Positions 21,139 through 34,196 of a DNA stretch of 64,000 bases are shown piece after piece. Under the pieces are notes generated by a model that was given only the letters and a program-made list of their open reading frames with translations, had not been told where the DNA came from and searched no databases. Position 1 is the first letter of the stretch, and each line of letters begins with the position of its first letter. A program made the translations under genes and the position numbers. Origin of the DNA: Colias croceus (Eukaryota; Arthropoda; Insecta; Lepidoptera; Pieridae); assembly GCF_905220415.1 (NCBI RefSeq), contig NC_059545.1, forward strand, positions 2,490,001 through 2,554,000, read 5' to 3'.

Positions 21139-24036
21139 TTTCTATAATAAGTATCTTTGATTTGATTGATTGAATAAGTATCTTTTCACATAAACATTAG
21201 CGTAAGCAAACATTAAAGTTTGGTAACAATAATTCACATTGACCACAGATTATCGCAAAAGGCTGAGAAAATTCACAACATAACAAGTTCACGCTACAGC
21301 CTTCCAACAAATGTGTGTTAAAATAAATAATGGTGTTGATAACATCTAGGCTGACAAAGTAAACAATGACAATATCCCATCGCGCTGAAATTAGACAAAG
21401 CAATATAAATTGCTGTGTAAACCCGAGCACGCGGTTGACCAATCTGTGGCGCCTAGTGTACGAGCAAGCGGGAAATATAGAAAGTAGAGTACTAAAATAG
21501 ATTTAACCCTACTAATAGCATGTGGATACTGGATAGTAATGTACTTGAAAGTAGGTTTATTGTGGGAAACTAAATAAGTGTGTGTTTGCATATGAGAATG
21601 TGATTATGTGCGTGTGTGTGTTAGTGTATGTGCTTATATAACTCATAACTAATTGAATGAAGTTCAATATTGTTAACAATGTGCTGTCCTCATCCCATGG
21701 AAAGCCGTCGTGAGCGACTTACCTTATGAAATTTATTTACAACATTGACATGTCATTCCGAATCAGCAGATATATTTGCTCGTAGTAGGTAAGGTATAAA
21801 TCAGATGGTCTTCTGCATACGTAATTTTAAGTCCTCAAACTATGACCTTATTAGACTCCAATAGTAATCAAGAATGTTGTACATGTAAATTATAATTCTA
21901 CCTCCGTTACATACACCTTTGTAATTCGTGGAATGTTAGCTGTAAGAATGGCGTCTAATGATACCTAATGATGCCATTGTAGGGAATAGGTGCACGTGTG
22001 TTTTAGTATAATTAGGATATATTAGGGAAGGTTTGTTTTACATGTACATATTTGTACATAATATGTACATTGCAGCTAAGTTATACACAAAAGTCTTATA
22101 TGATGATGTCTATGACGATGTCTGTGAACTGTGTCAACCTTTCAAACTACATAATATTATGTAATAACTGTGTTAAGCAATACTCATGAGTTTTTGTATT
22201 TCCATCTTTTGGCGATATAATAAAAAAATTGGAATTAAATTTTAGGACAATACAGAAGGAGCATTATAATAAAAGATGCATGTTTAATCTCAAGCCTTTA
22301 ACCAATCTTTATCTGTAGAGTGAATTTTTACATGTAGAATAATTATGTCTATCCGATATCAGCCAAAAATTACATAAATAAGTAAAAGCTATACACATAA
22401 AATCTGTCATTCACAAATTAAAAATAAGTCATATGCATAACGATTAACGGGTTAAAATTATCACATCTTCAAAAATCAAACATTTTCATTCATTTTTATC
22501 GCTTTCTCTTATAATTTGGAACTTTTTTATATGCCAATACAATCTGATATCGCTTCAGCCCGCTCCTAACGGGACTTATTGAATCACAATCGTTATACCA
22601 TCAACACTCAATAACGACCTTTTTTCACCTAAATGTCCAATTTATAATCAAAGTCAGTTTCATTTTTAATTACTCGCTGATCGGACGAAATTGTTATCTT
22701 CATGAATTTTTTCTTAATTATTTTTGGTGAATATTTCAGCTTTTTGCTATTCAGCGGGACAATTAATTTTAGATATGAAAGATTATAAAAGTACAGTGAC
22801 AAAATGGGGTACCTTCCCAGACTTTGTTAAATGCATTTTGATATTCTAACTTAACCTACTTTTTTAGGCGCTTGTTATAAAACCGATGAAATTAATAAAA
22901 TGTAAATAAAAAATTGTACATAATATAGTAACTACTATGGTCAATTTTATTACGTGCCAATATAAGGTATACCTATTAACATTTATGGATAATCACTTCT
23001 TTTAATTTCAATTCAAAATTCATCCTAATTTTATAGTTTTTAGATCTTAGTTGTATTACCTCTATGTTTTAAATTCAACTGCGTAATAATTTTGTCCTTG
23101 TCAGATGAAATGCATTTTTAACTCAAATTTTTCATATTTTCCCAATTCTTAATATTTTCTTCGCGAAAACTAGTTTCGAGTGTTAAAATATAATATTTTC
23201 CACCACTATAAAATGAAAAGGAAATACAGTCGAATCCTCTTTCAAAATAAAATGTCATGCTTGAATTCACCGATGCTTCTCATATATAAAGCTTTTGGAG
23301 AAATCAGATGATTTAAAAATGAGCTTTATATTTTGTGAAATAGAATTTTATTTGTACAAACTGAAATCATGGTTTTGTTAAACTACTAGGTAATATTTTC
23401 TATTTCTAAGGAATCTATACGCCGTTTTCTTTTTTTTTTTCAAACAATATCTAATAACCTACTTTAACGGTAAAAGCTGAGTTCGACACCTGAAATAAAA
23501 TTTACTCATTTCTTAGAAATTTTAAAATATAAAGTATGAAAAGTTCTTTCCACGTAATAAATCATAGCTCGTAATTTATTGTCCCTTTTTCAATGCGCAA
23601 TGCATATCAAATAACACTAAACATTATTTAAATTAGGTACGTTAGGTGAATTTTAATAATTCTTTCATTCCAATTTTTTTTTTTAAATTTATAAACACTT
23701 TATTCCTTTTTCTTCTTCCAAGTCTAGGCGTTTTTATTCGTATAATTTTCTAAGTCTAGTTTCAACATAGAATTAATTTGACATTTTACGGTTTACCCAT
23801 AGAAATCCTGCAAAACAATGGACAATATATGAGATTCACTGAAAACTATTGTCCTTGCGGTGCGTTCAATTTTGCTAGAATGTGTTTTGAATATTAATTT
23901 AAATGTGTGAATGAATAAAGTCGCTTTGTTAAATAAATTCAGACATTCATGTTAAAATAAAAGGAGAGGTTCGTTTGTTTCTAATGGATAAAATCAAAAA
24001 GTTATTTTAAAATTCGTTCATTACTAGAGATTTTTA
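21139..24036. other. Intergenic DNA, no gene seen
   Basis: AT-rich, with a GT-rich simple sequence at about 21575-21635. Two overlapping minus-strand frames (21197-21591) have no family features. No RNA gene or clear repeat copy was recognised. Confidence 0.45.
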
Positions 24037-24315
24037 GATTTTTAACCGACTTCAAAAAAAAGGAGGAGATTATCAATTCGGCCGGTATATTTTTTTTTTT
24101 TTTTATGTATGTACACCGATTACTCCGAGGTTTCTGAACCGATTTACGTGATTCTTTTTTTGTTCGATGCAGGATGGTGTCGAATTGGTCCCATAAAAAT
24201 TTTATTCGGATAGGCCCAGTAGTTTTTATTTTATGAGCATTTTTGTCTGTAGGTATTTGTAAATTTTGCAAGTGCAAGTTTGAAGTTGGTTGTTTTTAAC
24301 GCAGTTATCACTTGT
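24037..24315 (-). mobile_element. Interspersed repeat, family C, copy 2
   Basis: Reverse-oriented near copy of 3081-3357, with the same A/T tract and the same cgacttcaaa end block. The minus-strand frame 24002-24277 is a translation of this repeat and is not a gene. Confidence 0.65.
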
Positions 24316-25973
24316 ATATAAAGTAGAACTGGCCGTAGATGGTAAGTCCTAAAGTAAAAGTAAACAGATCTACTGTAATTTTTGAAGGATTATCGTAGAT
24401 ACTCAATATCTTAAATTAGGTATAACTTCTCAAATTGTTCCGCAGAGAAATCTCTCAAAATGTATGTAAAGAGCAAATAACTCAATTTTCATGGCTATGT
24501 ATAAAGCATTACGTTTCAATACAAATTTACCACGAAGTCATATCAAATAACTCAATCCGACATGTAAGGGCAATTATTCTATGAATATTTTTATTATTTT
24601 CCTCTAAAGCTATGTTTGATCTTGGTGTTATTACCACAAAATTTGTTTGATCTGTAACTCAGTGTAATTCAATATAGGTATCATAATATTATGTTTAGTT
24701 ACATAATATTAAATTTCTTTTATGTATTACTGGCTGCTCATCTCGGCTCGCACGTCTTACAAAAAAAAATTTTTGTAAATAAAATTTGTAAATTTTGTAG
24801 ATAAATTGAAGAAAACGAAATTATTGAATTCCGTTTCGCCATTTTTAATTAACAACCTTCTTCTATATGAGTAAAAGACAACGATGTAGGTAATCGGTAA
24901 AGTCGTATTAATGGTATAATCCTTTGGCTTAAACTACTAACAAAAAATAATGTTCCTGACCTGATTTTTCGAATCCCAACTTAATAAATCACAAACAATA
25001 GACACTAACCTCGGTAGCTTATAAAACGTTTTTATATCTTAGTACTTAAAAAAAACGACTTTTTAACTAAGTATTTGAGAACAAACTATCTTAAAGGTTA
25101 GTAAAAATCTGCAAAAAAAACGTAAAAACTGACATAAAAATGCATGCAAAAGTTGCCTCAGCGAGCCAAAACTATTGAGCTTTACTAGTTTATAGTACAT
25201 TTCCACTACAGCCCATTAAGGACACTAGTATAAATCACGTACAGCCCATTCGTGGCATGAAACAAAGATTTATATAAAAATAATGTCCAGGCTTCGGGCC
25301 CCGAATAACCAATTCGAACTTTTTTTCATATGGTGTGGGATAAGATAAATGACACATATTTAAATAAACGTGACATGGGTATCTATAAACTACATAGATT
25401 CTTCATAGATTATTGAAAGTTGGAAACATAGTTTTCGTTAAGAACTAAGAACTTTGTGTAAAATAGACTTACATTTTGATGGAAGTTAATGAAATAAAAC
25501 ACAAAGTGATTTTGAAATTTTTATTTTTTAACGATCAATTTAATCCAAAGTTAATTTGTTATGCAATACGATAACATTATGACGTAATTCATACAGGTTA
25601 TAACAATCAACAATTAAAATGTATTTTTAAGACATAAAACACTGGAAAAGCCTTCAACTTTTCCAACCAAATATATCACAAAATGCATGCACAAAGCATT
25701 TTACACAATCAAAAACATTTCGTTTTATATTTGATCAATCAAACTATCACTCGCAATCATCCATACTAGAATACAGTTATTTTTCAGTGATCCATTATAC
25801 ATAGATACAATTCATGTTCCAGCAAGGTCTCTCGGCCTTAATCCATCAATACACAGAGCTTACAAAGCGCTTTGACAGATCAAATCGGTTCAAAATTGCA
25901 ATACCTATACCAAGTGTAAAAATTTTAATTAATTCTTATTATTCGTATTTACTATTTTTCAATATTTTTAAGT
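24316..25973. other. Intergenic DNA, nothing recognised
   Basis: AT-rich, no supported gene. Confidence 0.4.
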
Positions 25974-26124
25974 GAAATTTATATAGGCGCGTTGAAAGTA
26001 AAAATTCAGTCTCGTCATGGCAATACCGTCACGTCGTTGAATACGGCGATTATTTTGGTATTTTTTTAATCTTGCCGAAGAAGTTTAACTTCTGACATGT
26101 GTGCTCGACACACGCTCTTTTGTA
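25974..26124 (+). repeat. Foldback repeat, family F, copy 3
   Basis: Core 'cgtcatggcaataccgtcac', downstream GAAGTTTAACTTCTGACA and a 'gtgctcgacacacgctc' end. The upstream GAAGT block is lost. Confidence 0.55.
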
Positions 26125-26242
26125 TCTATAGGAGTATCCGTTAGAAATAACAATACTAACATTAGTTTAATATGATCTATGATGACGTTTTGAGGTATTC
26201 GTAAATGGCTAGAAAACTAGATGACTTAATACTTATTTATTA

Positions 26243-26480
26243 CTAGCTTTCCACCCGCGGCTTCGCCCGCGCAGTCAAAGAAAAACCCGCATAGTTCCCG
26301 TTTCCATGGGATTTCCAGGATTGCGTCATTTTCCCGGGATAAAAAGTAGCCTATGTCCTTTCTCGGGTATCAAAATATCTCCATACCAAATTTTATGAAA
26401 ATTGGTCCAGTAGTTTAGGCGTGATTGAGTAACAGACAGACAGACAGAGTTACTTTCGCATTTATAATATTAAGCGTGGA
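26243..26480 (-). mobile_element. Helitron-like element, family A, copy 5
   Basis: Complete minus-strand copy of the GACA-microsatellite subfamily. It faces copy 6 (26599-26817) in inverted orientation across a 118-bp gap. Confidence 0.72.
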
Positions 26481-26598
26481 TTAATACTGTACCCAAATTT
26501 TTACTTTATTTTCCTGCTACTGTTACTTTATTTTAATTTATTTCCCAAATGTCTAGTTTATTACTTCCCAAAGAAATGCAAAGAGAAACTATATAAAA

Positions 26599-26817
26599 TC
26601 CATACTATTATAAATGCGAAAGTAACTCTGTCTGTGTGTCTGTCTGTTACTCAATCACGCTTTAACTACTGAACCAATATGCATGAAATTTGGTATAGAG
26701 ATATTTTGATACCCGAGAAAGGACATAGGATAGATTTTATCACGGAAATCCCACGGGAACGGGAACTATGCAGGTTTTTCTTTGACTGCGCGGACGATGC
26801 CGCGGGAGGAAAGCTAG
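26599..26817 (+). mobile_element. Helitron-like element, family A, copy 6
   Basis: Begins TCCATACTATTATAAATGCG and ends CTAG at 26814-26817. The hairpin is slightly mutated (GCGCGGACGATGCCGCGG). The frame 26679-26876 is its translation. Confidence 0.72.
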
Positions 26818-27846
26818 TTCATAATAAATTACTACACCATTCTACAATTTGTTTATATTTTGCTCTAGTTTGTTAGAAATACAAAATTATACCCATTTTA
26901 ACAAGAACGGCAATAAACTTAAATGAGAATTAACAAAACGATAGAAAGCGCTTCTAAAATAAACATAATTGAATAGAATATAAATGTTTTCTCTGACTTC
27001 GAAAGCGGTTTTAACTACAAACTAATTTTGAAGACCTTTCTCTAATTCAAACTCTTGGTTCTTGAAAATGTTTTATTTAGCAGAGTTAGACTATTTTCAC
27101 TGCTTATGAATAAGTATCGATTAAGCTATCCGCTAAATGAAATTTCTTTAATATTATTTCAAATTATTCTAATTCAAATTTATCAAAAATTATGCAATGT
27201 ATATAGGTATGAAGTTTTGTGTTTATTTATAAGTTTATCATACATTACAAAAATGTATAAGTTTTAACGGATTTAAATTACAGTAATCCAAAATTAATAA
27301 TGCACATGCAAATCTTCGGTAATTGTCGTATTTCCGAAGACACTCGAATCATTGAATCGTAAGAGCCCTAAACAACGAACTTGCATTTTACACCTTGTTC
27401 AAAAGAAATAGAAGTCAATTCATGGTCATACACAATCAAAAACAAATCGGGCGGTAGGTGACGGTAGCCTGTCAGTCAAAAAACTCAAAAATCCGTCAGT
27501 TGTCTTTAAATATTGGTGGTGACTGCACGTGTTTTCTCTGTGTGGAATTATATAGAGCTGATATTACGTACCCTTCTTGGTTTTATTTTTAAAGGTGAAT
27601 TGAATTAATCGATGAAATGATTTACACAGGTGATGGCAGTAGGGAAAGTGAAAATGAAGAAGAGTTCCGATGTATCTAAAATGTCAGAAATAAAGATAAT
27701 CCCTGATTTTGATTGTTTTTATTTTTTTTTTTTTGTCATAATATTGAAGAATGATCAGTACTGTAAATACTTTTGAACTGAGATTTTAATGATAAGATTT
27801 ACATATATGGTTTAAATATAAACCTGTGTTTGAAAACCATACTTTA
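26818..27846. other. Intergenic DNA, no gene seen
   Basis: AT-rich. Around 27440-27600 base composition is a little more even, with a palindromic CACGTG; this could be regulatory or an untranslated exon, but no splice or coding evidence supports either. Confidence 0.3.
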
Positions 27847-28066
27847 TCTACACTAATATTATAAAGAGAAAAACTTTGTATGTTTGTTTTATTGTGATGA
27901 ATAGGCTCATAAACTACTGGACTGATTTTAAAAATTCTTTCACCATTCGAAAGCTACATTATCCACGAGTAACATAGGCTTTGTTTTATCCCAGAAATCC
28001 CACGGGAACGGGAACTATGCGGGTTTTTCTTTGAAAACGCGGGCGAAGCCGCAGGCGGAAAGCTAG
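27847..28066 (+). mobile_element. Helitron-like element, family A, copy 7
   Basis: Begins TCTACACTAATATTATAAAG and ends CTAG at 28063-28066. The 3' half is the standard family; the 5' half is a different subfamily with 'ctggactgattttaaaaat'. Confidence 0.7.
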
Positions 28067-29065
28067 TACAATATAAATTTTGTATTATTTTAACCTTCTT
28101 TTCTTCCATCATTACACCAGCTTCAGTAAGACACTTTAAAAGTACCTACTATAAATTTTTCCAAGTAAATCAATCCAACAAAGATAATATATTCGCAATC
28201 GTGGGGTTATACTCGCTATTTACTTACAAGGAATTATCGAAACAAAATCGTTACTTACCTACAAATACATATTAATCTCTTTTAGCACAAAACATATAAT
28301 TTGACTAAATTATGCATGAAGAAAATGCATTTAACCGCTCTATATAGATATCATCTTCGGACTCTCCGAGATTATGACAGTTGCCGAACAGTGACGAAGA
28401 TTTCTATGCGCATTATTACTTTTGGATTACTGTACTTGTTGTTGTCTATTCGTCTACATGACAATTTTCGTAACACCACATTAGTTATGAGACCATATAA
28501 ATCACATTTAAGCTCAAGGCAGTCAAGGTATTAAATACATAAACCCTATGGCTATTCAACACATTACATCCATTTTAATCCAATTTAAAGTAAATCTCTA
28601 AATACACAAATACAGCTTAAATTATAAAAAATACACTGAGAATTATTTAATCACATAAAAGAAACAAATTCAGCTGAAAAAGGTAGTTAAATTAATTATC
28701 ATTAATAAGTCACACGGAAGCCAATTCCTTATTATCTCCTTAGTATTAATGAAAAACCAAACATAATACTTTAAATACTATATTTGGTAATATTTGACAC
28801 GCACACACTACTACATTACTGTATTTACCACAGTATTTACTCAACGTTTTATGGTTCTTATGGTATTTGATTATACATTATGAGCACTTTATAAAGCCGA
28901 ATTTAGATAACTAGTGACGTCATCATGACGTGCATTTGATATAAGTTGGAGGGCAAATGATAAAATAAGTCAAGGGTGAAATATTACGTGGAAAAAGCCT
29001 TTGTACTCACAAATAATCAGTCAGTCACTTTATTATGTATCCACAAAAATATACAAGTATCACTA
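28067..29065. other. Intergenic DNA, nothing recognised
   Basis: AT-rich. The frame 28301-28534 has no recognisable domain. Confidence 0.4.
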
Positions 29066-29241
29066 GTTACTTACAGTAAAATAAAGTTTCTTTCTCTATC
29101 CCTATTTCCTTATGTAAGCTTAAATCTTTAAAACTACGCAACGGATTTTGATACGGTTTTTTAATAGAGATTGTGATTCAAGAGGAAGGTTTTAGTATAT
29201 AGTTTAAGACAAAGCGGGCGAAGCCGCGGGCGGTAAGCTAG
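29066..29241 (+). mobile_element. Helitron-like element, family A variant, copy 8
   Basis: Same subfamily as 30638-30799: 'tttctttctctatccctat', 'caacggattttgat', 'gattcaagaggaaggttt', then the GC hairpin and GGTAAGCTAG. Confidence 0.65.
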
Positions 29242-29777
29242 TATACAATATATATATAAGATCAATAAGCGGTCTAATCACTACACAAAGATCCCTTCAT
29301 TACTTGAAAGAAATTTAGGAATAATAAACATAATCAGAGATGATACGTAAACATATTTTATATGAAACAGACAATCAATTGAACAGATTTTTTTTTGTAT
29401 TCTGCTTTTACCACGAAGTAAGTACCTAGTTCTAGTTTTATATAGATATTTTTCTAAATGAATTTATATTTTTTGCGCTCTATCTTTTATAAACTACATG
29501 AGTATTTGCCAAAAAGTAGGTATTTTCATTTAAATTTGAAAAAATATTGATATGACAGTAATTATAAGTACAACTTACTAATAAATTACCGAAAACAATG
29601 TCAACGAACGTAGACAGTGCTCTTTGTTAATCAGAGAAATAATATCATATTTTCTTTCATATCTAAATTCAAGAATACACACGGAAAGTCATAAAGATAC
29701 GCGTTATTTATATTTCACTCGACGTGAACAGCTTTTTACACTTTAATCTTGTTTTCGGTATTTTTTTTTATTAAATA
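29242..29777. other. Intergenic DNA, nothing recognised
   Basis: AT-rich, no supported feature. Confidence 0.4.
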
Positions 29778-29950
29778 CTAGCGGTCCGCCCCGGCTTTGC
29801 CCGTGGTACATATTCACGTTTTCTCTACATAAGAACCATCCTCGTACTTCAAGGAATATAATAAAAAAAGAATTAAAGAAATCGGTTCAGCTGTTCTAAA
29901 GTTATGCGCTTACCAACACATTTTGGGATTCATTTTTATTTTATAGACTA
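29778..29950 (-). mobile_element. Helitron-like element, third subfamily, copy 1
   Basis: On the minus strand this ends in a CGGGCAAAGCCGGGGCGG-type hairpin plus CTAG, but has its own interior ('cacgttttctctacat', 'cctcgtacttcaaggaat', 'accaacacattttg'). The same interior recurs at 59841-60013. Confidence 0.6.
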
Positions 29951-30637
29951 AGACTTAAGTGACTATTCAATTATAGGCTTAAGAGGAAAACAAACTCTTT
30001 CCGTGTTTTATTTATCTAGTTAGTTACCACATAACACAAAGACAAGAATAAATACAATAATACATTTTCCTAATATATTCGTTCCCTAATATGATAAATT
30101 CAGCGTAAACACCGAAAATATATTTGAATATATTATGTTTCTCGGTTTTTATTATTACGTGTGTAATTTACTTAATAATGTCTTTCCTCATACATTTTCG
30201 AATAAACCCCGTTTCGTAATATTTATAAAACAATTTTCTTAAACAATGTTTGACGGAGCAAATCTGATCTTCATTTTTCTGAAAAATTTACATTAAAAAA
30301 GTTACGTTTTTACGCCTTTTATCGTGAGCGTAACTTTTTAACGATATAACTTCAATCATTGATATTTAGAAAGATTGGTATTTTATAAAAATACATATGA
30401 TAGAGTTATATAAGGATTAAGGAATAGAATAAATAACTTATAAAGTTACCTAAGTCTTATCAATTGGAGCAAAGTGTTAGATAGTAGTTCAATATTTAAT
30501 TTTATAGATACACTAGCGTTCTGCCAGAGGCTACGAGGACCGAGGTAGTTTTGAAGAATTAAGCATACGGACGGACAGACAGATGACAGAAGATGTACTG
30601 ATTCATTTAAAAGCTCTATTAAATTAGTACATCATCA

Positions 30638-30799
30638 TCACTACATAGTATAAAACAAAGTCGCTTTCTCTGTCCCTATTTCCCTATGTGTGATTTTGAT
30701 GCGGTTTTTTTAATAGATAGAGTGATTCAAGAGGAAGGTTTTAGTTTAAAATTTATTAGGTTTTAGACAAAGCGGGTGAAGCCGCGGGCGGTAAGCTAG
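30638..30799 (+). mobile_element. Helitron-like element, family A variant, copy 9
   Basis: Begins TCACTACATAGTATAAAAC and ends GGTAAGCTAG. A truncated relative is at 61743-61848. Confidence 0.65.
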
Positions 30800-32392
30800 T
30801 GTAATTATATTACAGATATATCCAAATATTTCGAAATCAATTTAAAAGAATGATTGTATTCGTATGCAATTATATGATTCAAATCATTCTTAAAACATCA
30901 CTTGGAACAGCTGTAGAGTAATTATAATACTAATTTTATATATTAAAAAGATAATATTCATATGAAATATTACATCATTTTTCCTCAATACACTATTAGT
31001 ATTAGTAGAGATATTACAATATATTATTTGGGAACTGTTTATCTTATCATCAACAACGTTTTTGTGTACCAACCTGTTAATACTTTTAAACCTTTGAGTA
31101 TCGCGATCTATTTAAATGCATTTGGAATATTGTTTCAACATTGGTGTAATATTATTACTAAAATATTTATTTGCCTACTTATAAAAAATGGCGCAATACT
31201 TGGAAGTAGAAATCACAAAATATTTACTTGCTCTGAAATCATTTTATAACTTATCTTGAAATATAATTAAGTTGGTAATTTAAAAATGTATTTATCGAGG
31301 AGCTAAATTTTTGTTACTGTCCCTGCAATTATCATAAAAAAAACAATTATCTACACACTTTCTAACGATATACCTAATTGTAGATAAGCCATATTTAAAA
31401 TGTAAATTATCTTGTAAAAAACAAATCTTTTGTCAGCCTTTTTAATCACGCAAACAGCTTCTACATATATCTATAAATTATATTATTACGCATTAAACAT
31501 AACAACACGTAAAACCAGACATACATTGAAATCACACGTCCATCGTACATGAACTGACATTTATAACAACGAAAAGAGTAATGGAAAAAGTTTTAAACTG
31601 TATTGTGTTAAAAAAATACCTTATTCAGAAACAAGACGTCATGAACACGTGAACTTAGCTCATAAAAAGCCCTCTATTTGCCTTTAGTCTTTGTTCAGTA
31701 ACTTTTGTAATCAGTACAATGCGTTTATTGCGATTGAATAATTTGAAAAGTTCGTATTATTTTCAGTAGGTCGTAGTTTGATGAGAAAGATCTCTAGGAC
31801 TTGAAGAGACTGTATTATAATTCGTTCAATGTTATTGACTTCCATGCCAAGAGAAAAAAATTATAAAAATAGTTAGACTCTTCGATCTTCGTCTTATAGG
31901 TTGCATATTGATTAATATTTACAAACAGTGATGTATTTTATAAGTTTAAGGAATTAATTAAACTATTTAATAAAGGACGACATCTAGGAAGATTATTGCA
32001 CAAAACAATCTCCACTCACCCGCAATTTTTTTTTTTTGTCTAGGTGTACATAATATTATTATAAAACGTTAGAATAAGTGAATTGTAAATTATTTGAAAT
32101 AAAAAAATGTCTCTAAACCTATTTCTATGCTTATTTAATATAATTTTACAACATAACTCAGAAAATATTTATAAAGTATCGAGCTTTGGGCCTACCAATT
32201 TGACGATTGTACGGAACATGTACGGAACGTACTCAGTACTCAGCCTACGATAATGTCTACAGAATCTTGCTCTACATTTTTCTATATATATTGTAAAGTC
32301 ATATTTTTATTTATTTTATTAAATTATTTGTTATTTTTTCTCATATTTATTCGAAGAATATGAAAGCAACCTGATTCCTAAGCTACATATTT
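30800..32392. other. Intergenic DNA, no gene seen
   Basis: AT-rich. The overlapping frames at 30890-31249 are low-complexity translations on both strands with no family features. Confidence 0.4.
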
Positions 32393-32552
32393 TTGAAGTG
32401 AAACTTCTTTAGGCACGTTGAGAGTGAAATGTCAAAGTCGGGTCATGGCAATACCGTTACGTCCATGGAGTAAGGCGATGATTTTAGTTAAACTTTGAAT
32501 CTTGCCAAAGAAGTTTCACTTTTGACACGTGTGCTCGCCACACACGCTTTTT
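32393..32552 (+). repeat. Foldback repeat, family F, copy 4 (most complete)
   Basis: Here both outer blocks are visible: GAAGTGAAACTTCTTTAGGC at the left and GCCAAAGAAGTTTCACTTTT at the right, which are reverse complements with few mismatches. This copy best supports a foldback or MITE nature. Confidence 0.65.
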
Positions 32553-32898
32553 TAGTTATTTATTGTTATTCATGTTTATCCGAAGAATACGAAGGCTACA
32601 TTATTCCATAGTTACATATTTTTATTTTTATTCCAACGAGTGGCTAGTAAAAACTGTAAAATATAAAGATGTACAACAAGGGTAAATCCAATATCACATT
32701 ATGGTTTTTATACGATTCTGAATGGGTTTAGAAGTTGGTTTAACGTATAAATAATAAAGCCTTGAGGTCTTTATTATTTACCCTCTCACCGACCGAATTG
32801 GGGTTAATTGTCTGTTTATTTGCAGTAAAAAGCCACTGATGCTCCCGTTTCTTTACTTAGATATATTTCGAGGTTTGTTTTATTTTAGTTTAGTTTTA

Positions 32899-33183
32899 TC
32901 ATCATCAGCATATTATATACGTTCCCACTGCTGGGACACGAGCCTCCTAAGAGGGTACAGACCATTATCCACCACGCTAGCCAATTGCGGGTTGGCGGAT
33001 GTCACATGTCGTCAAACTTTTGATTCTTCGGCATGTCAGTTTCCTCACGATTTCCTTCACCGTTCGAGCAGTGATGTTAACAACATGCAAAGATAAATTG
33101 AAAAATCTAAGTATATGCTCGAACACCCTACTTATAGATTTGAAGTCCAAGGTCCTTACCAGTCACCACTGAGCCACCTTTAT
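32899..33183 (-). mobile_element. tRNA-derived SINE (minus strand)
   Basis: Read from 33183 downward, the head GGTGGCTCAGTGGTGACTGG contains a box A-like sequence, and a degenerate box B (GTGTTCGAGC) follows about 45 bp later. The body continues through 'gaggaaactgacatgcc' and ends at a GATGATGATAAA-type tail near 32899. Head and tail are as in tRNA-derived lepidopteran SINEs. The plus-strand frames 32839-33327 are translations of it. Confidence 0.65.
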
Positions 33184-33976
33184 TTTTATTTCCCTTTTAT
33201 TTTAGTTTCACTAAAAGCTAATATCAGAGTGGAGAATACATTAATCTGTAATACAATGCTAAGCGACCTTTTTACGCAGAGCCTTCAAGTGTCATCAAAT
33301 GATATGAAAGCACTTTGCGTAGCTTGAAAACAACTTGAAAACGAGATATTATTTCATAATATTATTGTATAAAAATTATTGAAATGTTTGTGAATTTCAT
33401 GAAATAAAACCTTTTGGATGAGACATTTCACATTTGAAATGACTCAAAGATGTGATGTTTTTTGCTTTAGCTAATTCATTTTTGCTAAATTTACTTAATA
33501 AAAAAAGGAGTGTGACATTCGGGGACTGCTGCGGTAAAGCTACTGCATGCTATGCCTTCAAGCCACACCTCCGCCCGTCGGAGTGGGGGACGTGAGGTTT
33601 TTTCGTTACGGAATTTCTCGATTCGGTCCCCGCGCTCAAGGCCGGCGATAGAAGCTATGCAATAGCTTTAATTATTCACTAGATTTTTTAGAAAATAACA
33701 AGCGAAACTGAATTCGTCACAATATCGTTAATACTTTAATTTAATACCGATACTCTTTAAAAATATTTGTTCTCCGAGATCTCATTATAATTTCAAAGCA
33801 AAATTTTGTTTATCTACGGATATTTATTGCGTTTCATAGACTCGTGAATTCGTGCCTAATCATGTTATATTTTGTTGAAACAATACATAAAACCCTCCAT
33901 AAAAAAGGGTATAATCGTAAATATGTATGGAAAGATTTTACACATCAGTCATCACTATTTACATATTTCCTACTAA
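33184..33976. other. Intergenic DNA with a GC-rich island
   Basis: 33505-33665 is GC-rich and unlike its surroundings, with blocks such as 'ggggactgctgcggtaaagc', 'cctccgcccgtcggagtggg' and 'tcggtccccgcgctcaaggc'. It is bounded by AT-rich DNA and probably derives from a mobile element, but no coding frame or ends could be defined. Confidence 0.4.
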
Positions 33977-34196
33977 TCCTACAAATATTATAAATGCGAA
34001 AGTTTGTATGGATGTATGGATGTTTGTTACTCTTTCACGTAAAAACTACTGAACCGATTACAATGAAATTTAGCACACATATAGAAGGTAACTTGGATTA
34101 ACACATAGGATAGGTTTTATCCCGGCAATTCCACGGGAACGGGAACTATGCGGGTTTTCCTTTGAAAACGCGGGCGAAGCCGCGGGCAGAAATTAA
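33977..34196 (+). mobile_element. Helitron-like element, family A, copy 10
   Basis: Begins TCCTACAAATATTATAAATG. The hairpin is intact, but the end is mutated to TTAAG. Confidence 0.7.

Noticed and set aside
24002..24277. 91-codon minus-strand frame
   Set aside because: Translation of dispersed repeat family C.
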